Positions 1 through 9,396 of a DNA stretch of 64,000 nt are shown here, one piece after another (within the stretch, counting starts at the first letter, position 1; each line of letters opens with the position of its first letter). A program made the translations under genes and the position numbers. The notes under the pieces are model-generated. The model saw nothing but the letters and a program-made list of their open reading frames with translations, did not search any database and was not told where the DNA came from. The DNA is from Chromohalobacter nigrandesensis. GTDB lineage: Bacteria > Pseudomonadota > Gammaproteobacteria > Pseudomonadales > Halomonadaceae. Location of the stretch: NCBI RefSeq assembly GCF_023061285.1, contig NZ_JAKGAM010000002.1, positions 330,576-394,575 of the forward strand, given 5' to 3'.

Positions 1-1185
1 GGCGACGTACTCACTGCCGTGCGCGGTGGCCGTGCCGATCTCGGCGCCGCGACACTGGCACTCGACCCCGCCGAGCCTGGGGTGAATTACACGCGCCCGA
101 TCATGTCGATGCAGCCCCTGGTCATCTATCACCACGGCATCACTCCTCCCAAGGCACCGGAAGACCTCCTGGGGCTGGATATCGCCGCACTGCGTGGCTC
201 AGGAACCGGCCATGCGCTTCGCGATTTGCAGAAGTCGCTCCCCGAGCTTACGTGGCGAGAAACCGACGAACTGGAAGTCACTGACCTCATCGAAATGGTC
301 GAGAAAGGCGAACTCGATGCCGCTGTCGTCTATGCCCATCAGTTCAAGCTCAATCGGCTTTTCTTCCCCGACGTGGAGAACGGCTTTCCTCTGGGCGAAC
401 CGCAAAGCCTGGTGTGGGCACTCCCCAAGGAGGGCGGCGTGGCACTCTTGCAAGCCGCCAACCAGTTTATTGCACGCCTTAGAGAGCACGGCGACCTTGC
501 AGATCTAATCGCACGCTACTTCGGTCATGACAACTATCTCGAATACGTGGGTGCGAGCCTTTTCATCCGGCATGCCCAAAATCGCCTGCCGCGCTATGAA
601 GACACTTTCAAGCAAGCGGCGCGCGACTCCGGCTTCGACTGGAAACTGTTGGCTGCCCTGGGCTACCAGGAATCGCACTGGAAACCCCGCGCGACCTCAC
701 CGACCGGCGTGCGCGGCCTGATGATGCTGACCAACGCCACCGCTGCCGAGGTCGGCGTGAGCAACCGACTCGACCCCGAACAGAGTATCGAGGGTGGCGC
801 CATCTACCTCGGCCATGTGAAGGGGCGCCTGCAAGAAGAGATCACCGAACCGGACCGTACCTGGATGGCACTTGCTGCCTACAACGTCGGCCTGGGACAC
901 CTCTACGACGCTCAGAAGATCGCCAAGATGCAGGACGGCGACCCTTACAGCTGGGCGGACGTGCGCAAGGCTTTACCTCTGTTGCAGAAACGACAGTGGT
1001 ACAGCAAAGTTCACCATGGCTACGCGCGTGGCGGCGAGCCGGTGATCTATGTGCGCAACATTCGGCGTTATTACGAAATTCTGAACTACGTGGATCGCAG
1101 CCGGCGCCAGTTTCACCAGCTCGGCGAACGCGACGATTCGATGCTTCAGGGAACGCCTTTCGACACCGTTCCGCCAGTGCTCTAG
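1..1185 (+). CDS. mltF: Membrane-bound lytic murein transglycosylase F, 5' end outside window
   Basis: The reading frame is open from base 1, so the start, signal peptide and much of the N-terminal lobe lie upstream. The visible part begins in a periplasmic solute-binding-like (SBP_bac_3) domain that runs to about base 540. It is followed by a lysozyme-like SLT domain. The SLT domain carries the family motif YQESHW, with the probable catalytic Glu at bases 670-672, then [12 protein letters not shown] and AAYNVGLGH. MltF proteins cleave the MurNAc-GlcNAc bond of peptidoglycan at the outer membrane, forming 1,6-anhydro products. The stop lies one base from the convergent tadA stop. The order of domains and the motifs make the call firm; only the missing N-terminus is uncertain. 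Confidence 0.93.
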   Translation, partial: GDVLTAVRGGRADLGAATLALDPAEPGVNYTRPIMSMQPLVIYHHGITPPKAPEDLLGLDIAALRGSGTGHALRDLQKSLPELTWRETDELEVTDLIEMVEKGELDAAVVYAHQFKLNRLFFPDVENGFPLGEPQSLVWALPKEGGVALLQAANQFIARLREHGDLADLIARYFGHDNYLEYVGASLFIRHAQNRLPRYEDTFKQAARDSGFDWKLLAALGYQESHWKPRATSPTGVRGLMMLTNATAAEVGVSNRLDPEQSIEGGAIYLGHVKGRLQEEITEPDRTWMALAAYNVGLGHLYDAQKIAKMQDGDPYSWADVRKALPLLQKRQWYSKVHHGYARGGEPVIYVRNIRRYYEILNYVDRSRRQFHQLGERDDSMLQGTPFDTVPPVL

Positions 1186-1186
1186 A

Positions 1187-1642
1187 TCAGTCACGTCGCG
1201 CAGCGAAAAAGGCTTTCAGCAATTGCGCTGCACGTGTCGCCAGCAGTCCGCCTTCCACCTGGACACGGTGATTGAACCACGGCTGGGCAAACAGGTTGGC
1301 CCGCGACTCGACCATGCCGCTCTTGGGTTCGGCAGCGCCGTACACGACCCGCGCCACCCGCGCATGGATGATCGCCCCGGCGCACATCATGCAAGGCTCC
1401 AGGGTGACGAAGAGCGTGCAGCTATCCAGTCGATAATTGCCCAGATGCGCGGCGGCGTCGCGCAAGGCGCGCACCTCGGCATGCCCACTCGGATCGTGAC
1501 ACGAGACCGGAGCATTGAAGCTCGCCCCCACGATCTCGCCACTGGGCTCGACTACCACCGCGCCCACCGGCACCTCGCCTGCTTCCAACCCCATGCGCGC
1601 TTGATCCAGCGCACGGTGCATGTAGAAGGTATCGCTGCGCAT
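1187..1642 (-). CDS. tadA: tRNA-specific adenosine deaminase TadA
   Basis: The 151-residue protein has the cytidine/deoxycytidylate deaminase zinc site: H54-A55-E56 and P83-C84-x-x-C87. TadA converts wobble adenosine 34 of tRNA-Arg(ACG) to inosine in the cytoplasm. An upstream in-frame extension to 1723 exists, but the start at 1642 (MRSDTFYMHRAL) gives the usual family length and places the first helix correctly. The gene converges on mltF and diverges from tesB, whose start is 72 bases away, so the short gap must carry both promoters. The alternative of a guanine or cytosine deaminase is less likely because of the typical TadA sequence GLEAGEVPVGAV. Confidence 0.93.
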   Translation of the reverse strand: MRSDTFYMHRALDQARMGLEAGEVPVGAVVVEPSGEIVGASFNAPVSCHDPSGHAEVRALRDAAAHLGNYRLDSCTLFVTLEPCMMCAGAIIHARVARVVYGAAEPKSGMVESRANLFAQPWFNHRVQVEGGLLATRAAQLLKAFFAARRD

Positions 1643-1714
1643 CACAGGGGCACTCCGGTATGCTGGTAGAATTGCAACAATCGTATGAAAACGAGCCATC
1701 AGAAGGATGCCGGC

Positions 1715-2521
1715 ATGACGCAACCACTCGCCACTCTCGTCGATCTATTGGGTCTGGAACCTCTGGAGGAGAACCTGTTTCGCGGTCGCAGCCAGGATCT
1801 CGGCCTTCCCCAGTTGTTTGGCGGCCAGGTGCTCGGCCAAGCACTTTCCGCCGCCACCCACACGGTCGATATGGCGCGCCGTGCCCACTCGTTGCACGGC
1901 TATTTTCTGCGCCCCGGCGACGCCAAACGTCCGGTAGTGTATCAGGTCGATCGCGTACGCGACGGCGGGAGTTTCACCACCCGGCGCGTCAGCGCCATCC
2001 AGAACGGCAAGACCATCTTCTTCTGCAGCGCTTCGTTCCAGGGCGAGGAACCGGGCTTCGGCCATCAACGTGAAATGCCCGACCTCGAGTCACCCCAAGC
2101 GCTGATCGAGGCCGGCGCCGAGGTGCAGCGTTTCGACGGCCATCCCATCGAGTTCCTGCATTTCCCGGATGTCACCACCGATATGCCGCGCAAGCGATTG
2201 TGGTTCCGACTCGCGGGCGAATTGCCCGAGGACGGCTCGCTGCACCGCTATTTGCTTGCCTACAGCTCTGACTTCAACCTGCTGACTACCAGCCTCGTCT
2301 CGCACGACACCTTTTTCGGCGACCCCCGGCTGCAGATCGCCAGCCTCGATCATGCCCTGTGGTTCCACGACGACGTGACCATCAACGACTGGCTACTGTA
2401 TGACATGGAAAGCCCCTGGGCCGGCGCAGCACGTGGATTCGCGCGCGGCAGCGTCTACGACCGGACCGGACGGCTGGTCGCCTCAGTGGCACAGGAAGGC
2501 TTGGTCAGGCGTCGCTCTTGA
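1715..2521 (+). CDS. tesB: Acyl-CoA thioesterase II
   Basis: The 268-residue product is a double-hotdog thioesterase that hydrolyses medium and long acyl-CoA to free fatty acid and CoA. It has the N-terminal signature FGGQVLGQAL, the central Asp in SLDHALWFH and the C-terminal AQEGLVR with the Gln of the Asp/Thr/Gln catalytic set known in TesB. An in-frame ATG exists at 1685, but the start at 1715 (MTQPLATLVDLL) matches the family N-terminus. It is slightly shorter than the E. coli protein (286 residues). It ends at a strong bidirectional terminator, so it is probably a single-gene unit. Confidence 0.92.
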   Translation: MTQPLATLVDLLGLEPLEENLFRGRSQDLGLPQLFGGQVLGQALSAATHTVDMARRAHSLHGYFLRPGDAKRPVVYQVDRVRDGGSFTTRRVSAIQNGKTIFFCSASFQGEEPGFGHQREMPDLESPQALIEAGAEVQRFDGHPIEFLHFPDVTTDMPRKRLWFRLAGELPEDGSLHRYLLAYSSDFNLLTTSLVSHDTFFGDPRLQIASLDHALWFHDDVTINDWLLYDMESPWAGAARGFARGSVYDRTGRLVASVAQEGLVRRRS

Positions 2522-2553
2522 GCCATAAAATGATGGCACTTTACCCGAGACGA

Positions 2554-2586
2554 AAAAACGCCAGCGGCACTGCCGCTGGCGTTTTT
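2554..2586. terminator. Bidirectional intrinsic terminator between tesB and the alcohol dehydrogenase
   Basis: A perfect 16-base inverted repeat with a one-base loop (arm AAAAACGCCAGCGGCA) has a T-run on both strands. It lies between two convergent genes and can end both transcripts. Confidence 0.92.
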
Positions 2587-2591
2587 CGCGC

Positions 2592-2633
2592 GTAGCGCGT
2601 AGCTCGTAGCTCGTAGCTCGTAGCTCGTAGCTA
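2592..2633. repeat. Six tandem copies of a 7-bp unit (GTAGCTC)
   Basis: The unit GTAGCTC occurs four times exactly (2599-2626), preceded by GTAGCGC and followed by GTAGCTA. The array sits immediately after the terminator and ends one base before the stop codon of the convergent alcohol dehydrogenase. AGCT is self-complementary, so the array can also fold. It is a candidate for slipped-strand length variation, though it lies outside any reading frame. Confidence 0.85.
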
Positions 2634-2634
2634 T

Positions 2635-3690
2635 TCAGCCCTCTTTCATCGATGCCATGTCGATGACGAAGCGATAACGCACGTCGCCTTTCTGCATGCG
2701 ATCCCAGGCTTCATTGATGTTCTGGATATCGATCATCTCGACATCGCAGGTAATGCCCTTCTCGGCGCAGAAATCCAGCAATTCTTGCGTCTCAGGAATA
2801 CCGCCGATCAGCGAACCGCCCAGCACACGACGCCGGAAGATCAGGTTAGCGCCCGCCACGCCGGGCTCCAATGGTTGCATCTGGCCGACCAGAATGTGCG
2901 TACCGTCGTACTTCAAGGCCTGCAGGTACGGATTCAGGTCATGCTCGTTCGGCACGGTATCGAGCATGAAGTCGAAGGTCTCGGCGAGTGCCGCCATCTG
3001 TTCCTCGTCGGAAGAGACCACCACATGATCGGCGCCGTTGGACTTGGCCTCGGCGATCTTGCTCTCGGAACGCGTAAACAAGGTGACCTCGGCACCCAGT
3101 GCCTTGGCCAGCTTGACGCCCATGTGACCGAGTCCCCCCATGCCGATCACGCCGACCTTGTCACCCGGTTTGACGCCATAATGACGCAGCGGCGAATAGG
3201 TGGTGACCCCGGCACACAGAATCGGTGCTGCGGACTTGAGATCGATACCTTCCGGCATGCGCAGCACGAAACGCTCGCTGACCGTGACCCGGTCGGAATA
3301 GCCGCCCTGGGTGAGACTGCCGTCGTGGCGGTCGGGGCTGCCGTAGGTCATGGTGAAGCCCTCGGCGCAGTACTGCTCCACTCCATCGTTGCACGCTTGG
3401 CAATGACGGCAGGAATCGACCATGCAACCCACGCCGACCACATCGCCTTCCTTGAAGTTGGCGACATCACTGCCGACGGATGTGACCCGACCGACGATCT
3501 CGTGGCCCGGTACGATCGGATACTGCGCCATTCCCCAGTCGTCGCGTGCGAAGTGCAGGTCGCTGTGGCAGACCCCGCAGTAGAGAATCTCGATGGCGAC
3601 GTCATCGGGACGCGGCGTGCGGCGCTCGAAAGCATATGGCTCGAGTGCCGACTCGGCAGAGTGCATTGCATAGCCCGTGGCTTGTGGCAT
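2635..3690 (-). CDS. Zinc-dependent NAD(P) alcohol/aldehyde dehydrogenase (YahK/AdhC type)
   Basis: The 351-residue medium-chain dehydrogenase has catalytic zinc ligands C38 and H63-E64 (motif CGVCHSD, then GHE) plus C159. Four structural zinc cysteines are at 94, 97, 100 and 108. The Rossmann motif GMGGLG is at 183-188. It belongs to the cinnamyl-alcohol-dehydrogenase-like branch that includes E. coli YahK, which reduces aldehydes using NADPH. The start at 3690 (MPQATGYA) follows an AGGA ribosome site; the upstream in-frame extension to 3864 is not family-like. It is divergent from an AraC regulator of the type often paired with aldehyde reductases, so induction by aldehydes through that neighbour is a reasonable inference. 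Confidence 0.9.
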   Translation of the reverse strand: MPQATGYAMHSAESALEPYAFERRTPRPDDVAIEILYCGVCHSDLHFARDDWGMAQYPIVPGHEIVGRVTSVGSDVANFKEGDVVGVGCMVDSCRHCQACNDGVEQYCAEGFTMTYGSPDRHDGSLTQGGYSDRVTVSERFVLRMPEGIDLKSAAPILCAGVTTYSPLRHYGVKPGDKVGVIGMGGLGHMGVKLAKALGAEVTLFTRSESKIAEAKSNGADHVVVSSDEEQMAALAETFDFMLDTVPNEHDLNPYLQALKYDGTHILVGQMQPLEPGVAGANLIFRRRVLGGSLIGGIPETQELLDFCAEKGITCDVEMIDIQNINEAWDRMQKGDVRYRFVIDMASMKEG

Positions 3691-3919
3691 AGAGAATATC
3701 CTATGAATGGTGAGTGCAACCGCGTACCGGCTCAGCGAATCGCTCAGCCTGGGTCGCGAACACGACCAGTGTGGGTGCCATAGGCGATTTCCTCCATGCC
3801 CGATTCTGTGTAATCTTTGCCTGTAACTATTGCCTCGCCCCCTGAATCGCCGAATAGACGGCATTTTTCATGCACGATGTTATCCTGACGGGCGTTCGCC
3901 ATTGCCGAGGAGCCACCTC

Positions 3920-4849
3920 ATGACCCACCCATCGCCCCCTCACTTGACCGCCGGTGGGCCCCGCGCCGAACCTTCCTCGGAGACGCGCCTAGCCGCGCGC
4001 TTGGCGTCGCTCACCACTCGAGATGGCTTCACGCCCACCACACTGCCCGGCGTACAACTCATCGCCTCGCATTGCGGCCATCCGCGCACACCACTGATGT
4101 ACGAGCCTAGCCTGGTGATCATCGTTCAGGGCAACAAGACCGGGTATCTCGGCGATCGCATCATCCACTACGGCGCTGGTCACTATCTGATCCAGGCCAT
4201 GTCCCTGCCTTTCGAGTGCGAAACCCACGCTTCCGACACCGAGCCTCTGCTGGGCTTGTCAGTGAGTCTCGACATGACCATGCTCAGCGATCTGGTGGCG
4301 CGCCTGCCATCGGCGACTTCTCCACGCATGCCCGCTCCCATGGCCGCCGTCTCCATGGACGCCGACATGGAAGAGAACGTGTCACGGCTCATCGATTGTC
4401 TCGACGACCCCGAGCAAGCCGCAGCCCTGGGCGATGGGCGCATCCGGGAAGTCCTGTTCACCGCGCTTCGCGGGCCACAGGGTGCCTCGTTGCGTCAGCT
4501 GGTCGCCTACCATGGCCAATACTCGCGCATCGCCGAGGCGCTGGCCTTCCTGCATCAACACTATACTCAGACCCTGAACGTTGACACGCTCGCACAACGC
4601 GTCAACATGAGCGCTTCGCATTTCCATCATCACTTCAAACGCACCACGCAACTCGCGCCGATGCAGTATCTCAAGCGCCTGCGCCTGCTCAAGGCGCGCG
4701 CCCTGCTCACCCAGCAGGGCTATCAAGTCGCCCAGGCCGCCACCCAGGTGGGTTACCAGAGCGCCTCGCAGTTCAGCCGCGATTACAAACGCTATTTCGG
4801 TCAGAACCCCTTAGGGGATCGACAACACGCCACCCCCGTCGCGTCGTGA
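3920..4849 (+). CDS. AraC-family regulator with AraC_N domain (YqhC-like)
   Basis: The 309-residue protein has an N-terminal cupin-like AraC_N domain (about residues 35-190, including LVIIVQGNKTGYLGDR). A C-terminal double helix-turn-helix follows (about 205-300; NMSASHFHHHFK, then VGYQSASQFSRDYKRYFG). The start at 3920 has a GAGGAG site a few bases upstream; the in-frame extension upstream lacks family similarity. AraC_N regulators such as E. coli YqhC activate neighbouring aldehyde reductase genes. The divergent dehydrogenase gene, 229 bases away, is the obvious target, but this is inferred from position only. Confidence 0.88.
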   Translation: MTHPSPPHLTAGGPRAEPSSETRLAARLASLTTRDGFTPTTLPGVQLIASHCGHPRTPLMYEPSLVIIVQGNKTGYLGDRIIHYGAGHYLIQAMSLPFECETHASDTEPLLGLSVSLDMTMLSDLVARLPSATSPRMPAPMAAVSMDADMEENVSRLIDCLDDPEQAAALGDGRIREVLFTALRGPQGASLRQLVAYHGQYSRIAEALAFLHQHYTQTLNVDTLAQRVNMSASHFHHHFKRTTQLAPMQYLKRLRLLKARALLTQQGYQVAQAATQVGYQSASQFSRDYKRYFGQNPLGDRQHATPVAS

Positions 4850-4967
4850 TACCTAAAGTAGCGCCCCCTACATGCCGATAACAATATCCTGAAGGCTCCT
4901 GCACGGCGTTTGCCACTGCACGCCATTCATCGATGCATCACGGCACGGTACCGCTCGTGGTCGTACA

Positions 4968-7490
4968 ATGCCTTATCAGGAAAGCACCGACCGCATGATC
5001 CACCTGACCTCTTCAGCTTCTGTCGACAACGCCATCCATGGCCAATGGGACCCGTGGTTGATCGTGCTGTCGTGCCTGGTAGCGTGGCTCGCTTCGGGCC
5101 TCGGACTGGTGATCGGCGAGCGCATGCAGGAAGCCGATAATCGCCTGCGCCGAGGCGTCTGGCTAGTCGCCGGCGCCGGCATGATGGGGCTGGGAGTGTG
5201 GAGTATGCATTTCATCGGGATGCTCGCACTGCGCCTGCCATTGCCCATGCAACATGATGTGGGGCTGACATTCTTGTCGCTACTTCCGGCCGTGCTTGGC
5301 AGTATCTACACCATGCGCATCATGGCCCGGCCCGTCGCGAAACCGCGTTACTCGGTACTGGGGGGACTGGTGTTGGGTGCGGGTATCGGCACCATGCACT
5401 ACCTGGGCATGGAGGCCATGCGCGTCCCCGTCGCCGTGCGCTACGATGCCACGCTGTTCGTCATGTCGTTCGGCGTTGCGCTAGTACTCAGCGTGGTGGC
5501 AATGCTGGCTCACCGCTACTGCGTTCGCCACCGCCGCCTGACACACCTCGGCCGGCGTCTTTTCGGGGTCGCCGCCTGCATCGCACTCGCCAGCAGCGGC
5601 ATGCATTACGTCGCCATGTACGCCACGTATTATCTCCCGATACCCGCAGCCCCCCACCACATGGTAGAAACATCGCCCTCGTGGCTCGCCGTTAGCGTCA
5701 GTAGTGTCGTCACGTTACTGTTGCTGTTCGCCGCGCTGAGTGTCGCCATCGACCGGCGCCTGCAGCGCCACGCGCGTCAGTCGACGATGTCACGCGAACA
5801 ACTCATGGAAGTCATCGCCGCGATTAATGACGCCTTCCTGCTGTTCGATGCCCAAGGCCGGATCGTACTCAGCAACCGGGCCTTCACGACCATGACCGGC
5901 TACTCTCCCACCGACATTCAAGGCAAGCCTCTGTCAGTGCTCGAGCACTCCAATGCAAGCGCCCGAATCCAACGCGATATACGCCGCCACATCATCGACA
6001 GCGGACAATGGCAAGGTGAGATCAAGGCACGGCGCAAGGACGGCCAGGCCTTCCCCGCGCGCTTGAGCATCAGCCGCGTCGAGTACAGTCAGGGCACCAC
6101 CCGACATTACGTCGCCACGCTCAACGACTTGAGCGCGCGTCGCGAGGCAGAAGCGAAAATCCACCGCCTGGCGCATCACGACACCCTAACCGGACTGCCC
6201 AATCGCCGAACCCTCTACGAGCGTCTCGACGCCATACAAGCCGATTGCCGTACCCACCATACCAGCGGTGCGCTGATCATGCTCGACATCGACAACTTCA
6301 AGGCACTCAACGACTCACGAGGCCATGCTGCCGGCGATATACTGCTGCGCCATGTGGCACATCGCCTCAAGCGTTTCGCACGCCACGAGCACGATCTGGC
6401 ACGCCTGGACGGCAATGAATTCGCCCTGGTCGTGACCGGCTTGCCATCCGCTCGCGACACCGCCATTGCCGAATTGCAACACCACATGACCACCGTGCAA
6501 CAAGCCGCCAGCGGCATGTACAGTCTCGACGATTATTCGCACCCCACGACGCATAGCCTGGGCGGGGTGTGGTTCAGTGACGACGACGTGGCAACGGACG
6601 AGCTGGTCAAGCGCGCCAGCCTGGCGCTCTCGCAGGCCAAGCAGAACGGGGGCAACGCGGCTCACGTCTTCCATCCCGAGATGGAAGCCGCCCTCCGCGA
6701 TCGCCTATGGATGGAAGCCGAGCTGCGCCAGGCTATCCAGAGCGAGCAGATGCGCTTGTACTACCAACCCCAGGTCGATACCGGAAGCGCCATCATCGGA
6801 GCCGAGACGCTGATCCGCTGGCAGCATCCCGAACGTGGCATGATCTCTCCGGGCGCATTCATTCCCCTCGCCGAGGAAACCGGATTGATCGTGCCCATGG
6901 GGCAATGGGTGCTGGCAAAGGCATGCGAACGACTGGCTTGCTGGGCGACAGATCCGGCGTTGGCCGACCTGCAGCTGTCCGTCAATGTCAGTGTGCACCA
7001 GTTTCAGCAGCACGACTTCGTCGCCCAGGTGCTGGCCTCACTCGCCGACCATCAAGCGCCACCCGAACGCCTTACTCTGGAACTCACCGAAAGCCTGCTA
7101 CTCGTCAACGTCGAGAGCGTCATCGACAAGATGATGCAGCTCAAGCACCACGGCGTGAGCTTTTCCCTGGATGACTTCGGCACCGGCTATTCGTCGCTGG
7201 CCTATTTAAAGCGCCTACCGTTCAATACCTTGAAGATCGATCTCTCCTTCGTGCGCGACGTCCTCGTCGAGGCCAACGATGCCGCCATCGTCAAGACCAT
7301 CATCGCCCTGGCCGACAGCCTGCAACTCAAGACCGTGGCCGAAGGTGTGGAAACCCTGCCTCAACGCGATTTCCTCGCGCGGCTCGGCTGTCATCATTAC
7401 CAAGGCTATTACTATGGACGCCCGAGTTCTGTCGAGACCTTCGAAGCGCTCGTCACGCCACCACCTGCACAACACACGACACTCAGATAA
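4968..7490 (+). CDS. MHYT-PAS-GGDEF-EAL membrane c-di-GMP signalling protein
   Basis: An 840-residue inner-membrane protein. The N-terminal seven-helix MHYT sensor (about 20-260) has three copies of the motif (MHFIGM, MHYLGM, MHYVAM), proposed in this family to bind a metal and sense a gas. A PAS domain (about 270-390), GGDEF (about 395-555) and EAL (about 565-820) follow. The GGDEF signature reads DGNEF at 481-485, so the cyclase site should be dead. The EAL signature reads ETL (613-615) but keeps the metal-binding Glu, DDFGTGYSS from 735 and the late AEGVET, so phosphodiesterase activity is plausible. A start at 4995 is also possible. It appears to be a single gene. Confidence 0.92.
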   Translation: MPYQESTDRMIHLTSSASVDNAIHGQWDPWLIVLSCLVAWLASGLGLVIGERMQEADNRLRRGVWLVAGAGMMGLGVWSMHFIGMLALRLPLPMQHDVGLTFLSLLPAVLGSIYTMRIMARPVAKPRYSVLGGLVLGAGIGTMHYLGMEAMRVPVAVRYDATLFVMSFGVALVLSVVAMLAHRYCVRHRRLTHLGRRLFGVAACIALASSGMHYVAMYATYYLPIPAAPHHMVETSPSWLAVSVSSVVTLLLLFAALSVAIDRRLQRHARQSTMSREQLMEVIAAINDAFLLFDAQGRIVLSNRAFTTMTGYSPTDIQGKPLSVLEHSNASARIQRDIRRHIIDSGQWQGEIKARRKDGQAFPARLSISRVEYSQGTTRHYVATLNDLSARREAEAKIHRLAHHDTLTGLPNRRTLYERLDAIQADCRTHHTSGALIMLDIDNFKALNDSRGHAAGDILLRHVAHRLKRFARHEHDLARLDGNEFALVVTGLPSARDTAIAELQHHMTTVQQAASGMYSLDDYSHPTTHSLGGVWFSDDDVATDELVKRASLALSQAKQNGGNAAHVFHPEMEAALRDRLWMEAELRQAIQSEQMRLYYQPQVDTGSAIIGAETLIRWQHPERGMISPGAFIPLAEETGLIVPMGQWVLAKACERLACWATDPALADLQLSVNVSVHQFQQHDFVAQVLASLADHQAPPERLTLELTESLLLVNVESVIDKMMQLKHHGVSFSLDDFGTGYSSLAYLKRLPFNTLKIDLSFVRDVLVEANDAAIVKTIIALADSLQLKTVAEGVETLPQRDFLARLGCHHYQGYYYGRPSSVETFEALVTPPPAQHTTLR

Positions 7491-7555
7491 GCCCCATCAT
7501 GCCGCGCGTAGTAACAGCGCAACAGGATGACCAGCCACGCAATCGAACGCGCCCG

Positions 7556-8341
7556 TCACAACACCTTGAGCGTCGGCCAAGTGTGCCCCGGCCGCGCCAC
7601 CAGGGTGTCACGCAAGGCCTCGCCCGCCGCCCCGCTGGTCAGCATCACATCGAAGGTCTCGAGATCGGCGAAAAACGCCGGGCGCACCAGGTCGAGCTTG
7701 CTCTCGTCGGCGACGAGGATGCGCTGCACGGCGGTCTCCAGCGCCACCTGCTTGGGCACCACCTCATGGAAGTGAAAGCAGCTCACGCCCTTGTCGGCAT
7801 GTACGCCGGCAGCGGAAATGAACGCTTTGTTGATGCCCAGGCGGCGGATCGCGGTGACCAGCTCCTCACCGCCAAAAGACTGTGACACGGGGTAATAAAG
7901 CCCGCCGAGCAGTACCAGGCGCACGTGAGGCAGCGCCATTTGCTCGATGGCATTGGCGACGTTGAGCGCGTACGTCACCACCGTCAGCGGCATCTCGGGG
8001 TCGAGCCCGGCGAACAGCGGAATCAGCGTCGTGCCGCAATCCACGAAGATGGTGTCATCGGCCTTGATCATGCGCACCGCCTCATCACACATACGCTGCT
8101 TGGCCTGCGCAAAGCTGTCCTGCTGGGCGGCGAAATCGTAGCCGGTGGCCACCTGAGGATTCTCGGCCAACAACAAACGTCCGCCCAGCGAGACGATGGT
8201 GTCCTGGCTGGCGGCAATGTCGCGGCGTATGGTCATCTCCGAGACTTGGCAGCGCTGTGCTGCTTCGGCGATGGACAACATGCCTTCCGCACGCAAGGCA
8301 TCCTGCAGCCATTCAAGGCGGGCCGCACTGCGGCTATTCAT
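7556..8341 (-). CDS. deoR: DeoR-type repressor of the deo operon
   Basis: The 261-residue protein has an N-terminal DeoR helix-turn-helix (about 20-55, including AEAAQRCQVSEMTIRRD) and a C-terminal sugar-phosphate sensor domain (about 80-250). In Enterobacteria DeoR binds deoxyribose-5-phosphate and releases deo operators. The ATG at 8341 is preceded by GGAGAG with 7-base spacing and is preferred over the in-frame GTG at 8359. It is divergent from deoCABD-cdd, and a palindrome matching the E. coli DeoR operator layout lies in the gap. The pairing makes the symbol reasonable, although DeoR-family repressors are numerous. Confidence 0.87.
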   Translation of the reverse strand: MNSRSAARLEWLQDALRAEGMLSIAEAAQRCQVSEMTIRRDIAASQDTIVSLGGRLLLAENPQVATGYDFAAQQDSFAQAKQRMCDEAVRMIKADDTIFVDCGTTLIPLFAGLDPEMPLTVVTYALNVANAIEQMALPHVRLVLLGGLYYPVSQSFGGEELVTAIRRLGINKAFISAAGVHADKGVSCFHFHEVVPKQVALETAVQRILVADESKLDLVRPAFFADLETFDVMLTSGAAGEALRDTLVARPGHTWPTLKVL

Positions 8342-8386
8342 TTCGCATCTCTCCGACACATTTTGTTAGCTTAGCCACAAATTTTC

Positions 8387-8402
8387 TGTTAAAAAAATAA
8401 CA
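8387..8402. promoter_or_regulatory. Candidate DeoR operator
   Basis: A 16-base palindrome TGTTA-N6-TAACA sits in the deoR/deoC divergent region. Its half-sites and spacing match the known E. coli DeoR operator (TGTTAGAATTCTAACA). A further TGTTAG half-site is at 8364-8369. The central six bases are all A, unlike the enterobacterial site. Confidence 0.65.
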
Positions 8403-8546
8403 AATGTAGCCCAACAATGAAGACAAGGACATTACCATGCCAGCGTCTTTCTGCGCGTCATCCGACATATTCGGCGTCCGCGCGACCGACTCATCGACCC
8501 ATGCACGCGCGCCAAGCGCATGCTTGCCACTCGGGGACTCACGCCC

Positions 8547-9320
8547 ATGACCGATCTCACGCTCATCGCCCGTCAGGCGCTCGGCCTGATGGATCTGACC
8601 TCGCTCAACGATGATGACGACAGCGCTCGTATCCAGGCGCTATGCCGCCGTGCCGACACGCCCGCCGGCCATCCCGCCGCGCTGTGCCTGTATCCGGCCT
8701 TCATCGAGGACGCCCAGCGCGAACTCGACGCCCTCGGCCTGACCCAGCGCGTGCGCATCGCCACGGTGACCAATTTCCCTGACGGCGCCCCCAATGCCGA
8801 GCGCGCGGCGCGCGAGACACGCCTCGCCGTGGCCGCCGGCGCCGACGAAGTCGACGTGGTCTTTCCCTATCGCGCCCTGCGCGACGGCGCGCCCGATGTC
8901 GGCCGCTTGCTCGTCGAGGCTTGCCGCGAAGCCTGTGGCGGCGCGACCTTGAAGGTCATCCTCGAGAGCGGCGAACTCGAGGATCCTGCCCTGATCCGTC
9001 AGGCCGCGGAGATCGCGATCACTGCGGGTGCCGATTTCATCAAGACCTCCACCGGCAAGGTCGCCGTCAACGCCACCCTCGAGGCCGCCGAGATCATGCT
9101 CGAGACGATACGCGACAGCGGCCGCGACGTCGGCTTCAAGGCCGCCGGCGGCATTCGCACCACCGAGGACGCCAAGGCCTATCTCGAGCTGGCCGCGCGG
9201 ATCATGGGCGAGGACTGGATCAGCGCCGCGCATTTCCGCTTCGGTGCCTCGGGGCTGCTCGATGCCCTGCTCGCCACCTTGGACATCGGCGAGGCCGACA
9301 CCGCACCAAGCGGTTACTGA
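8547..9320 (+). CDS. deoC: Deoxyribose-phosphate aldolase
   Basis: This 257-residue class I aldolase splits 2-deoxyribose-5-phosphate into glyceraldehyde-3-phosphate and acetaldehyde. The Schiff-base lysine lies in DFIKTSTGK and the second lysine in GFKAAGGIR; the early LCLYPAF and [11 protein letters not shown] are family-typical. The ATG at 8547 ([12 protein letters not shown]) is preferred over upstream in-frame ATG codons because it matches the E. coli-type N-terminus. It is the first gene of the deo operon, 205 bases from the deoR start, downstream of the operator. It provides the last step of deoxynucleoside catabolism. Confidence 0.95.
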   Translation: MTDLTLIARQALGLMDLTSLNDDDDSARIQALCRRADTPAGHPAALCLYPAFIEDAQRELDALGLTQRVRIATVTNFPDGAPNAERAARETRLAVAAGADEVDVVFPYRALRDGAPDVGRLLVEACREACGGATLKVILESGELEDPALIRQAAEIAITAGADFIKTSTGKVAVNATLEAAEIMLETIRDSGRDVGFKAAGGIRTTEDAKAYLELAARIMGEDWISAAHFRFGASGLLDALLATLDIGEADTAPSGY

Positions 9321-9396
9321 AGGCTGTCCGGCAACACCCATACACAACGACAGACATCGACATTCACCGGCAGACAATAACAACGCGGACATCGCC

